Shown here in pieces: positions 33,168 through 41,900 of a stretch of 52,640 bases of DNA. The stretch's first letter is position 1; the number at the start of each line of letters is the position of its first letter. This DNA is from an uncultured Chitinophagaceae bacterium (lineage in GTDB: Bacteria > Bacteroidota > Bacteroidia > Chitinophagales > Chitinophagaceae). The stretch lies in contig CALGAP010000014.1 in assembly GCA_937958995.1 (NCBI GenBank), forward strand, positions 1-52,640, in the 5' to 3' direction. Both the position numbers and the translations under genes were made by a program. The notes below the pieces were generated by a model. The model was not told where the DNA came from, searched no databases, and saw only the letters and a program-made list of their open reading frames with translations.

Positions 33168-35111
33168 CGATGAAATAGCTTCTTCGCCGTACAACTGGTC
33201 TTTATATTTTAACGAAGGTGATGGAATGAATTGGCCAATGCCCAGTTCATTCCATTTTTTATCCACGGCCTCGATGGTGGCATCATCTGCCACGATGATA
33301 TTGGGCCAGTCTCGCTGGAAATTATCGAATGCTTTCGTTTTAATGGTTCCGTCCAATCCCATGCATGCCCAGGTTTTGGAGGGCTGATGTTTGGCAGGCA
33401 ATTGCACCAAATGACTATCACGGCGCGGGTCGAGATTGTTGCAGAACCGCCATAGCGCTACGGGCAGGTCTTGCGCATTCACGGTGTGCTCAACGTAGAG
33501 TATCAGCTTCACGCCTTCTACCAATCCCGATTCGCAGATTTGCTGATGCAGTTGCCTGATATGTCCGGGCCTGTTTTTCTCCACGGATATTATTAAGCAG
33601 GGTATATCTCGTGCTACCAGGTTATCGTTCACCGATTTGATCTCGGAAAACTTATTCAACAACACAGCGCCGTCAAATTGATAGTCGGGAGGCAGGAAAT
33701 AATATGACTCATCAATTTCTTCTTCGGTCTTGTAGGTACCATCGATGCACATTTTACCGCCAAAGCCAAGTTTGCTGCAACTGTGATCCAGCACATCCAT
33801 CGGGCCCTGCGAAAAATAAATATCGGTGGCGGGGTTCATATTGCGAAATACTTCCTGCGTCAACTTCAGGTAATCATTGATCGGGTAGTTCTTGCCTTTA
33901 TCCTGGTGGGGATTTACCGAATCAAGCACCAGTATTTTATTAAACATCATTTGTCCCGCGCCCCACATAGCGTTCATTACTTTTTGTCCTTGTCCTGCAT
34001 ACTCTTTATTGATACGGGCAATTACCAGGTTATGGAACACGCCTTCTACCGGCATATCCATATCTACGATTTCCGGCACCATGGTCATCTTGATAGGTGC
34101 GAGGAATATACGTTCTGTCGCTTTTCCCAGCCAGGCATCCTCCTGCGGAGGGATGCCTACGATGGTGGCGGGATAAACGGCATTTTTCTTATGCGTAACA
34201 GCGGTTATATGGAAGCGGGGATACCAGTCGGGCAGCGAATAATAACCTGTATGGTCGCCAAAAGGTCCTTCCCAGATCAGTTCGTCTTCGGGGTCAACAT
34301 AACCCTCGATCACAAAATCAGCGTCGGCGGGCACCTCTATTTCGGGCTGGGTAATACATTTTACCAGCTCCACTCTCTTTTTCCGAAGGAAACCAGCGAG
34401 CATATACTCGTCAACATTCTCGGGCAATGGCGCCGTAGCAGAATATGCATACACAGGGTCGCCGCCAAGGGCTACGGCTACGGGCATTCTTTTCTTCAGC
34501 TTTTTGTATTCGTTGAAATGGCGTGCACTCACCTTATGTTTGTGCCAGTGCATGCCGGTGAGTGTAGGTCCAAACACCTGCATGCGGTACATGCCCACGT
34601 TGCGTGTTTTTGTATTGGGATCTTTGGTATGAATGACAGGCAGTGTGACAAACGGACCGCCATCCTTCGGCCAGCAGGTGATTACCGGGAGTTTGGTGAT
34701 ATCGGGGTTGGTCATCACCACTTCCTGGCACTCGCCTTTTCCTGATTTAACTTTGGGCATCCAGCTGGCAAACTGCGAGAGTTTAGGAAGTATTTTGAGT
34801 TTGTCAATAATATTCTCTTTTGGCGAAGCCAGCAGTTTGAACAGTGCTTCGATTTCCTGCGCTATATCGTCGAGCTTTTTCACACCTAGTGCCAGGCACA
34901 TGCGTTTTTCACTACCATATGCATTCATCAGCACCGGGAAATCATAACCTGTATTTTCAAAAAGCAGGGCCTTTCCCCCACCCTTTGTTTTGCTCATGCG
35001 GTCGGTGATTTCCGCCATTTCCAACTTAGGATTCACATAAGTCTTAATGCGTATCAGCTCGCCTGCCCTTTCTAAGGTATTAATAAAATGCTGCTGGTTT
35101 TTGTAAGCCAT
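33162..35111 (-). CDS. UbiD-family decarboxylase
   Basis: A 649-residue UbiD-fold decarboxylase, a family that uses prenylated FMN (made by UbiX) to remove carboxylate from aromatic or unsaturated acids. It carries typical family segments: TGMHWHKHKVSARHFNEYKK, VAVALGGDPVYAYSATAPLP, EDELIWEGPFGDHTGYYSLP, and YPATIVGIPPQEDAWLGKAT. The longer form is usual in Bacteroidota, where it is annotated as menaquinone-biosynthesis decarboxylase. Ubiquinone synthesis is unlikely in this phylum. UbiX is not in the window. A G-rich GTGTCGGGTG tract lies upstream at 35131-35150. Confidence 0.9.
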   Translation of the reverse strand: MAYKNQQHFINTLERAGELIRIKTYVNPKLEMAEITDRMSKTKGGGKALLFENTGYDFPVLMNAYGSEKRMCLALGVKKLDDIAQEIEALFKLLASPKENIIDKLKILPKLSQFASWMPKVKSGKGECQEVVMTNPDITKLPVITCWPKDGGPFVTLPVIHTKDPNTKTRNVGMYRMQVFGPTLTGMHWHKHKVSARHFNEYKKLKKRMPVAVALGGDPVYAYSATAPLPENVDEYMLAGFLRKKRVELVKCITQPEIEVPADADFVIEGYVDPEDELIWEGPFGDHTGYYSLPDWYPRFHITAVTHKKNAVYPATIVGIPPQEDAWLGKATERIFLAPIKMTMVPEIVDMDMPVEGVFHNLVIARINKEYAGQGQKVMNAMWGAGQMMFNKILVLDSVNPHQDKGKNYPINDYLKLTQEVFRNMNPATDIYFSQGPMDVLDHSCSKLGFGGKMCIDGTYKTEEEIDESYYFLPPDYQFDGAVLLNKFSEIKSVNDNLVARDIPCLIISVEKNRPGHIRQLHQQICESGLVEGVKLILYVEHTVNAQDLPVALWRFCNNLDPRRDSHLVQLPAKHQPSKTWACMGLDGTIKTKAFDNFQRDWPNIIVADDATIEAVDKKWNELGIGQFIPSPSLKYKDQLYGEEAISSL

Positions 35112-35149
35112 GCCGCAAGTTACAGCATTTCGGTGTCGGGTGCAGGGGG

Positions 35150-36013
35150 TTAATTTACTTCAGGTGGACAGTCTACAGAGCCTCTTTTCCTTCCTTTTCG
35201 GAAGGTGCCGCTACCCTTGCCGGTGTTTATACCAATGTAAACAGTGAAGCCTGTGAAGTAATACCAATCTTTAAAATCCGGGCCGCCACGAACGGTGCCG
35301 TCGGCGGGATAGTTGGGATCGCCGCCATGCAATTCGCCGCCGCGATAAGCCATTTCAACGGCTTTAAGTCCGCGCTCCTGCGCCAGCACGAACTGGTCAA
35401 CATATGTGCTGCTCACATCGTCGAGGTAGTCGGTAAAGAGTTTGCGCAACCCAATTTCGTAAGAAAGGACGGTATTGTAACTAACACGAAATTTTACACC
35501 GGCACCAAAAGGAATGGCGAATTGCGTAAGCTTATAGGGTTTGCGATCGGGGTATTGCGGAAGTCCCTGTCCTTCGGTGCTGAGCGATTGAAGAAAAACC
35601 TTTCTTCCCACGGAATCGTATGCATAAGGATCGAAATGATAGAGTGCCGCGCCCGCAAAAGCGAAGGGCGATACCTTTCGATCTTCCATATCAAACAAAG
35701 TGTACTCCAATAAGAAATTTCCCTCCACAATGCGGGAGGCAAAGCTGAGGTTGCGAAATCGTAAGGATGGCTTGTTGCGCGCATCAGTTGCTTCCACCGT
35801 TCCATAATTCACCCCCGCCCTCAATGCGAAGTTGGGAGTAATATCATATTTCACGCCCAATCCAAGAGCCAGGTTCGATTGATCCAATGTGAATGGTTTT
35901 GCCTGCAGATCGCCCTGGTAGTTAGCTACGCCTCCGAAAAGTGTGAGGTGAAGTCGCGGCTGTGAAAGAGCAGTTACAGGAAACAATAAACACCATACCC
36001 AAAGTTTTTGCAT
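35150..36013 (-). CDS. outer-membrane beta-barrel protein (DUF6089-like)
   Basis: The frame is open to 36040, but the ATG at 36013 (MQKLWVWCLLFPVTALSQ) gives a clean signal peptide and is preferred; the product is then 287 residues. The mature part has alternating amphipathic beta strands: LHLTLFGGVANYQGDLQ, LALGLGVKYDITPNFALRAG, NFLLEYTLFD, TVLSYEIGLRKLFTDYLDDV. This matches the OmpA-like/DUF6089 barrels common in Bacteroidota, followed by a basic tail (FRKGRKRGSVDC). No transport role can be assigned. Confidence 0.75.
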   Translation of the reverse strand: MQKLWVWCLLFPVTALSQPRLHLTLFGGVANYQGDLQAKPFTLDQSNLALGLGVKYDITPNFALRAGVNYGTVEATDARNKPSLRFRNLSFASRIVEGNFLLEYTLFDMEDRKVSPFAFAGAALYHFDPYAYDSVGRKVFLQSLSTEGQGLPQYPDRKPYKLTQFAIPFGAGVKFRVSYNTVLSYEIGLRKLFTDYLDDVSSTYVDQFVLAQERGLKAVEMAYRGGELHGGDPNYPADGTVRGGPDFKDWYYFTGFTVYIGINTGKGSGTFRKGRKRGSVDCPPEVN

Positions 36014-36246
36014 GCGTACGTTTTTTGCTGTTAAAGACAATGGGTCTTCAGAAGAGATTGGATCTTTCAGTATATCTACGGGGGGAATTTGTACAATGGT
36101 TGGATTTTACACCAAGGGGTTTGCACGAGACGCCCCTCTAACGCAAGTATTGAGCCAATTATTTGTTAAGGAAATACAAATAAAGAGTATAATCCACAAC
36201 CTGCTAACAGTTGCGGACAGGAAAGAAACGTAAGCGTAGAAGAAAA

Positions 36247-36483
36247 TTATCGAACAGCGTACTGCGAAGGCGGCGCTACTTCTGCGATGTCGAGGTAATG
36301 ATTCATGAAATTTACTCCGTCCAGTTCGCGGATGGCAATCATGCCCGCTTTGGATTCCATTTCCACGAAAGCCATGCCCGCGCGCTCGATGCGAACGGAA
36401 ACTACTTTGCCAAATTGCACAAAGAGATTGGCTACATGTTGTGCAGTGGTTCTGGCATTCAGGTTACCCACAAGAATTCTCAT
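36247..36483 (-). CDS. RRM-type RNA-binding protein
   Basis: A 78-residue single RNA recognition motif. RNP2 is ILVGNL (residues 3-8) and RNP1 is AGMAFVEM (about 35-42). The helices and strands between have normal spacing. Such glycine-poor bacterial RRM proteins occur in Bacteroidota and cyanobacteria and are often stress- or cold-related, but the sequence does not show the targets. Transcribed alone; the nearest genes on either side are more than 200 nt away. Confidence 0.9.
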   Translation of the reverse strand: MRILVGNLNARTTAQHVANLFVQFGKVVSVRIERAGMAFVEMESKAGMIAIRELDGVNFMNHYLDIAEVAPPSQYAVR

Positions 36484-36701
36484 ACATCTGATTTTAGGTT
36501 ATTGACCTTTTTCGGAAGGAATAGGGATGGGAAAATGTTCAAAACGGGTTAGACCAGAATACGGAGCTACTTACAAGTTAGGCTTTTTATGTTGGCCAGG
36601 ACTAATAATTTTCCAATTTGTGGATAATTAAGTGACATGATTGATAATCACAATATTATATTAAAAACGCCTCCGGGAGCCCCGTTATGGCCCTTTTAGC
36701 C

Positions 36702-36709
36702 TACCTTTG
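36702..36709 (+). promoter_or_regulatory. -7 promoter element
   Basis: TACCTTTG, a perfect TAnnTTTG match, 23 nt before the ATG at 36733. It would drive the two small genes 36733-37247. Confidence 0.65.
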
Positions 36710-36732
36710 GCGCACTTCGAAATATATAATTT

Positions 36733-36990
36733 ATGACGAACGAGCAAATTGAAAAGTTCCTCGAAGCAAAAAATGTGTTGGACGTTCCCGTCAGGATCAG
36801 CTTCAAAACAAGGAAACCTTTTACCGGTATTTTTATTAAAACCGCCGATTATTCTGAATTAAAGAGTAAGAATTTCTGGCGTATCGTGAGCGAGTCTCAT
36901 ATCAAGGATTACAAAAAATCGAAAGACGTAAAACTAGCACGCATATTCAGCGGCAGCGAAATCACCAGGCTTTCAGCTTCTGAAAATTAA
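36733..36990 (+). CDS. conserved-looking small protein, unknown function
   Basis: An 85-residue soluble, lysine-rich product with a beta-rich middle: VPVRISFKTRKPFTGIFIKT and NFWRIVSESHIKDYKKS. This resembles a small Sm-like or SH3-like barrel but is not recognised. It has a good promoter box. The next small gene begins 6 nt after its stop, so the two form an operon. Confidence 0.6.
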   Translation: MTNEQIEKFLEAKNVLDVPVRISFKTRKPFTGIFIKTADYSELKSKNFWRIVSESHIKDYKKSKDVKLARIFSGSEITRLSASEN

Positions 36991-36995
36991 GTGTT

Positions 36996-37247
36996 TTGGA
37001 AGAACCTTTTATCCTTGAGGTAGAACACAATGGCAGGCAATTGCAATTGGAGACGAGACTCATGCGCCTTGGCTACACATGGCGGTTTGCGGTAATGATT
37101 GATGAAATCGAGATCTTTTTTGAAAGGGATGAAGAAGGCGGCATCAGGGCGCTGGTGCCCGAAGGCGTTGATGAAAAACATACACGGCGCATTGATGCTT
37201 CATTGCTGCAAAGTATTGCCGACACTATTCAGGCCGGTCTTAGCTAG
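36996..37247 (+). CDS. small protein, unknown function
   Basis: An 83-residue acidic product beginning with TTG at 36996 (MEEPFILEVEHNGRQLQLET). No ATG or GTG in frame lies further upstream after the preceding stop. It has a beta-hairpin-rich N-terminal part (TRLMRLGYTWRFAVMIDEIE, IFFERDEEGGIRALV) and a helical end. It follows the 85-residue gene by 6 nt. Function unknown; an alternative start cannot be excluded. Confidence 0.55.
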   Translation: MEEPFILEVEHNGRQLQLETRLMRLGYTWRFAVMIDEIEIFFERDEEGGIRALVPEGVDEKHTRRIDASLLQSIADTIQAGLS

Positions 37248-37452
37248 GCCAACAGATTTATCCCGGATGTAAGATCATTTCTCCCCCATCGAATTACATT
37301 ATTTTTTCCTTCAATTTCCCGGGATGCCCAGGCTACTGATTTTTTCAGAAAAAACTGAATTCCTGCTGACATACTGTTGTCACCCGGTGGTGTTTCCTTT
37401 GTGCTAACCAAAACCGAATCACAAGGGAAAGTATAGCAGCAACAAAAATGTT

Positions 37453-38325
37453 CTAACAAATCAATCGGTATCCTTTGCCGTGCACGTCTATGATGCTAAC
37501 GGTTAAATCGTGCTGAAGTTTCTTGCGCAGCCTGGCCACGTGAGCATCCAGGTTGCGCGCGGCATTGCCGCCCTCCTCTTCGCCGGCGACGCTCACCAGC
37601 CGGTTACGTGCAATTACCTCGTTGGGCGATTCACAAAACGCGCGCAACAAATTTGTTTCTCCAGTTGTGAGGGTAATGTATTGTTGCTGGTACACCAGCA
37701 CCTGCTGATCGGGAAAGAAACGGTATTGACCAATATTCGTGAAATTTCCCCGCAGCAAAGCCTCGTTTACCAGGGGTTTTATTCGCGTCTTTCGGCGAAG
37801 TCTATGCCAGGCAAAGAAGCCAAGGCCAAGCGCCAGTAATGAACCGCCAACCACAGCAGTGGTCGATAAATTCTTATTCGAAAGCGGCCTGGAAGAAACC
37901 AGGATATTCAACGCATATCTTGCTTCGGGGAAATCGCGGCCGAGACAGGGCTTCTGCACTTTGTGCGAAGGCCATCCAAAACTGTACATCACCTGCCGGC
38001 GATCCATTTCGGTGGCATTGACCACATAATGCAGTTTCTCATTTGAAGGATGTAATATACGGCTAACCACTGCCACCAGTGAATCGGGACAGAATGAAAA
38101 CGGGTCTTCAAACTCTACGCGGAATTCGTTTTCTTTAACCTTTTGAATGGGCAATACGTGAGACTGGGTCTCGCCGGCGGAAAGTAGCAACTCGTGACCT
38201 ATGCGGCGGAAGCGCTTCAGTGCTTGCGCTTCTTCAAAGGATGTATTGGACTTCTTGCCGGCCAGTGACCATAGTAAGACGGCCAGTACGGCGACGCCGG
38301 CAAACAGGAGCAACTGTTTGTACAT
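37453..38325 (-). CDS. membrane-tethered winged-helix transcriptional regulator
   Basis: A 290-residue protein with a first transmembrane helix at about 4-22 and an extracytoplasmic domain (about 25-155; HELLLSAGETQSHVLPIQKV and MYSFGWPSHK). A second helix lies at about 160-178, and the cytoplasmic C-terminus is an OmpR/PhoB-type winged helix (about 200-290; LTTGETNLLRAFCESPNEVI, RNLDAHVARLRKKLQHD, GKGYRLIC). It is a ToxR-like one-component sensor with the DNA-binding domain at the C-terminus. A TAACGT/ACGTTA inverted repeat near 38398-38416 in the upstream region could be a binding site. The nearest plus-strand target candidate is the large glycosidase gene. Confidence 0.85.
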   Translation of the reverse strand: MYKQLLLFAGVAVLAVLLWSLAGKKSNTSFEEAQALKRFRRIGHELLLSAGETQSHVLPIQKVKENEFRVEFEDPFSFCPDSLVAVVSRILHPSNEKLHYVVNATEMDRRQVMYSFGWPSHKVQKPCLGRDFPEARYALNILVSSRPLSNKNLSTTAVVGGSLLALGLGFFAWHRLRRKTRIKPLVNEALLRGNFTNIGQYRFFPDQQVLVYQQQYITLTTGETNLLRAFCESPNEVIARNRLVSVAGEEEGGNAARNLDAHVARLRKKLQHDLTVSIIDVHGKGYRLIC

Positions 38326-38434
38326 CGTTCGTCTCGCGTTTCAGGGCATCAATTTACAGTTTTTTTCAAAGCAGGTTTTAACAGGACGTTCAAATTTTAA
38401 CGTGATTTTAAAACGTTATCTGGGCGCAGTTATC

Positions 38435-38860
38435 CTACACCAGCATCTCATTAATTGCCTTACTCACCGCCTCCGTGGCCGAATGCACCTGTAATTTTTC
38501 GTAGATCTTTTTAATGTAAGATCGCACGGTTTAAAAAGCGATATTCAACTCTGCGGCTATCATTTTATAACTGTTACCCTTACAGAGTAAATTGAGAATA
38601 TCCTTCTCCCTGGCCGTAAAATCATAATTGCCTTTCCCCGAAGATTTCTGAAGCGAGTTGATGATCATTTTTGCGACGGAAGGGCTGAGCGAAGCTCCTT
38701 CGGCGAGCACATCCTTCACAGCGGGAACCAGTTTTTCAGAAACGCTTTTTTTGAGCAGGTAACCCGAAGCACCTGCGCAAATGGCATCGAGTATATGGTA
38801 CTATCGATGAATGGCAATTTCCACGACTACCGGGGGCTTGAAAATTTGTAGTATTTTCAT
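38435..38860 (-). pseudogene. LuxR-type response regulator remnant
   Basis: The C-terminal half of a NarL/LuxR-type response regulator is clear: ILDAICAGASGYLLKKSVSE (end of receiver), FTAREKDILNLLCKGNSYKM, and TVRSYIKKIYEKLQVHS (recognition helix). Almost the whole receiver is missing. A short start-like segment (MKILQIFKPPVVVEIAI, from 38860) is joined directly to the receiver end, with an in-frame TAG at 38801-38803. A second in-frame stop, TAA at 38531-38533, interrupts the HTH where relatives usually have Glu or Asp before TVRS. It is divergent from and almost abuts the large glycosidase gene. Confidence 0.8.
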
Positions 38861-38906
38861 AGGTAATGTATATAAGGCTACATAAACTGCTGCCTGCTGC
38901 TTTTTT

Positions 38907-41900
38907 ATGTATTCTCCTGCTTACTTATTCTCACACCCGGCGCAGGTTGATTCATTTTACCTGTCACCCATTCCCGCATCTGCAACGGGCATTCAAAAAC
39001 CGGTGATCTCGCTGAATGGTGTATGGCGTTTCAAGGTCAACAGCAAAGGACAAGAGAAATCCATACTGGTGCCAGGCGAATGGGAAATGCAGGGCATAAG
39101 ACTGGCCGGGACTGATACTGCCATCTATTCCCGGGAAATAATGATTCCTGCCGACTGGGAGCAACATCCTGTATTCATTCGCTTCGATGCAGTGAGTACA
39201 CATGTTGTGGTAAGGGCAAATGGAGTAAAGGTTGGCGAACACGAAGGCGGCTTTGTTCCTTTCCAGGTGGAGAAATCTGAAGCACTGCGGGCCGGCCCTA
39301 ATGAAATTACCGTAGAAGTAAGGGCGCATACTATCGGAGATATACTCGCAGCCTCTTCTCAATATGCTGGTCATACGGTGGGTGGCATTTTGCGTAAGGT
39401 GACTTTATTTGCCGTCTCACCATCTTACATCAACGATTGGCAGGTGAACACGGCTTTTGATACTGATGACAGGAATGGGCGACTTCAGGTTGCTGCCAGA
39501 TTGCATCATGATTTTTCTACGGAGAAAAATATTTCGATACGGCACCAGTTAAGAGATAAAGATGGAAGAATAGTAATGGAAAAAACGTTACCTCTTTCTT
39601 CCAGCAACATCCGCTATCAAATAGAAGTGCCTTCACCCACTCAATGGAACCCCGAGCAGCCCTACCTGTATTCTCTTTTGACTGAACTTCTTGTCAGCAA
39701 TCAGCCGGTTCAATCATTCAGCCAGCGCGTTGGATTTCGGGAAATAAAAATTAAGGGAACACAAGTCCTGCTGAACGGACAACCCATAAAACTCAGCGGC
39801 ATCAACCGCCACGAATCACATCCCTATGAAGGGCGTAGCCTCACGGCATACTGGCACCGGAAAGATGCTGAATTGTTTCGTGATGCCAATTGCAATTTTG
39901 TTCGCAGCTCGCACTATCCTCCCTCGCAAGAATTCCTGGAAGCGGCCGATGAATTGGGTTTACTGGTTGAAAGCGGGGCCGCGCTATCCTGGATTAAACA
40001 TCCTGCCGTACCCGTCTGGCAAAAATGGAACCGGGACGATAGCGCCTTCTACCCTCACCTGTTGCGCGCCAATATGGAGAACTGGCTAAATGGAAGAAAT
40101 CATCCTTCGGTCATTTCCTGGAGCATGGCCAATGAATCGGGATGGAGCGCGGTTTGGGAAACAACTATGAAAGAGTTGAAGACTGCCGATTCATCCAGGC
40201 TGGTGCTGTTTCATGATCAATCCTGGGGCGATTTCAATAATGCAGGCAGCAAGGCAGACATGGCCAACTTTCACTATCCCGGCCACGAAGATTTACGAAA
40301 AGCTGCCGCCATTGCCAACCGGCCGGTAATATTTGGCGAGTACGCGCATGTGCCTGCCTATAATCGTCGCGAATTGGTGAGTGATCCCGGTATTCGCAGT
40401 CTCTATGGCGCTGCCCTCTCGCAGTGGTATGATTCAATCTATTATCATCCTTCGATTGCCGGTGGTGCTGTGTGGGCGGGCGTTGACGATATATTTCACG
40501 TGTATGCGCGGTACCTCACCGGCAATGGCGCCTGGGGAATTGTGGATGGCTGGCGACGAAAGAAACCAGAGTATGAGGGGGTCAAAAAAGCCTACTCGCC
40601 GGTGGTGGTGAAGAACAAAGAGATTTCAGCAAACACAATTTCACTCACCATTGAAAACCGATACGATTTTACTAACCTCAGGCAGCTGCGCCTGCATTGC
40701 CGCGCCGATGATGAAGAAATACCTATAGCCACACCGGATATCGCGCCGCGAAATAACGGTAAGCTGACCATCACCTTTCCCTCAACTACCCGCGAGATAT
40801 ACCTTGCATTTGAAGACCCGAGCGGATTTATTTGTAATGAAGAAAAATTTGTGCTGAAACCCGCACCCGCTGAGCCGGACACGCTGGTGGCGATAAGCGC
40901 CGAATCGCGTGATGGATTTTACCTGGTAAAGCAAGGCGATTTTGAATATGTGCTCAACAAAGAAACCGGCCTTATTACTGCTGCCAGAATAAATGCCAAG
41001 CTGATTCTGGAGCGCGGGCCCATTTTCGGTATTGTACCGGAAAGCGCTGATGACGGCAGCAAGCCATCCATTGCCGGAGAAAATTTCCAGGCGGGCATTG
41101 CACCTTTGCAATATTATCCGTTCACCGTTTTATTTGCTGCGCTGGCAGAAGAGAAACAAACTGACACTTCCCTCTATTATCGTTACGAACTCGAATGCAA
41201 AGAAGGGCGCGGCTGGCAGAGCTATGATTTTATGAACGATGGTCGCGTGCTGGTGAAATACGAAATGCAATATGGCGGCAGCGAAGTCGTTGCCCGGCAG
41301 TATGGACTTTTCCTGCAATTGCCGCAATCGTACAACACTTTGTTATGGAAAAGAAAGGGCGAACGCGGCTACTACAATGAAACTGAAATTGACCGCGACG
41401 AAGGCATTGCCAGGTTGAAGCTGAAAGATATGAACACCTTTGCCGAATATCGCAAGATTCAATCAAAGGATTGGAAGGACGAGGCAAACGAACAAGGCTC
41501 AAACGATTTCCGCTCTACAAAGCACCATATTTTCACCGCCCGCCTTATTGATGAAAGCGGCACGGGTATAAGCGTAAATTCAAATGGCACCCAATCATCA
41601 CGCGCATGGGTACAAAATGCTGCCACGCAATTGCTGATTGCCGATTATAATGGTCCCGGCGCTGAGCCTTTTTACAGATGGCCATTTAGTGAAAAAAAAC
41701 CAGCGACCAGGAAAGGACAAGTGCTGAAAGGACAAATGAGTTTTTCACTTTTTCAATGGAGCGATAGCCTGCTGGAAAGAACAAAACCCGCATTATTTTA
41801 TATCGGAGCGGCAAGAGACGGCGCTCTTCCGCTGCGCGGCGCTATCGCCTCCATTCGACTGTATAATCACGATGGCCGCAGTGATTCTACCGTATGGCTA

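Noticed and set aside
33783..34745. 320-codon plus-strand frame opposite the UbiD-family gene
   Set aside because: The UbiD-family motifs run through the whole complementary strand; the antisense product is His/Tyr-rich and has no family.
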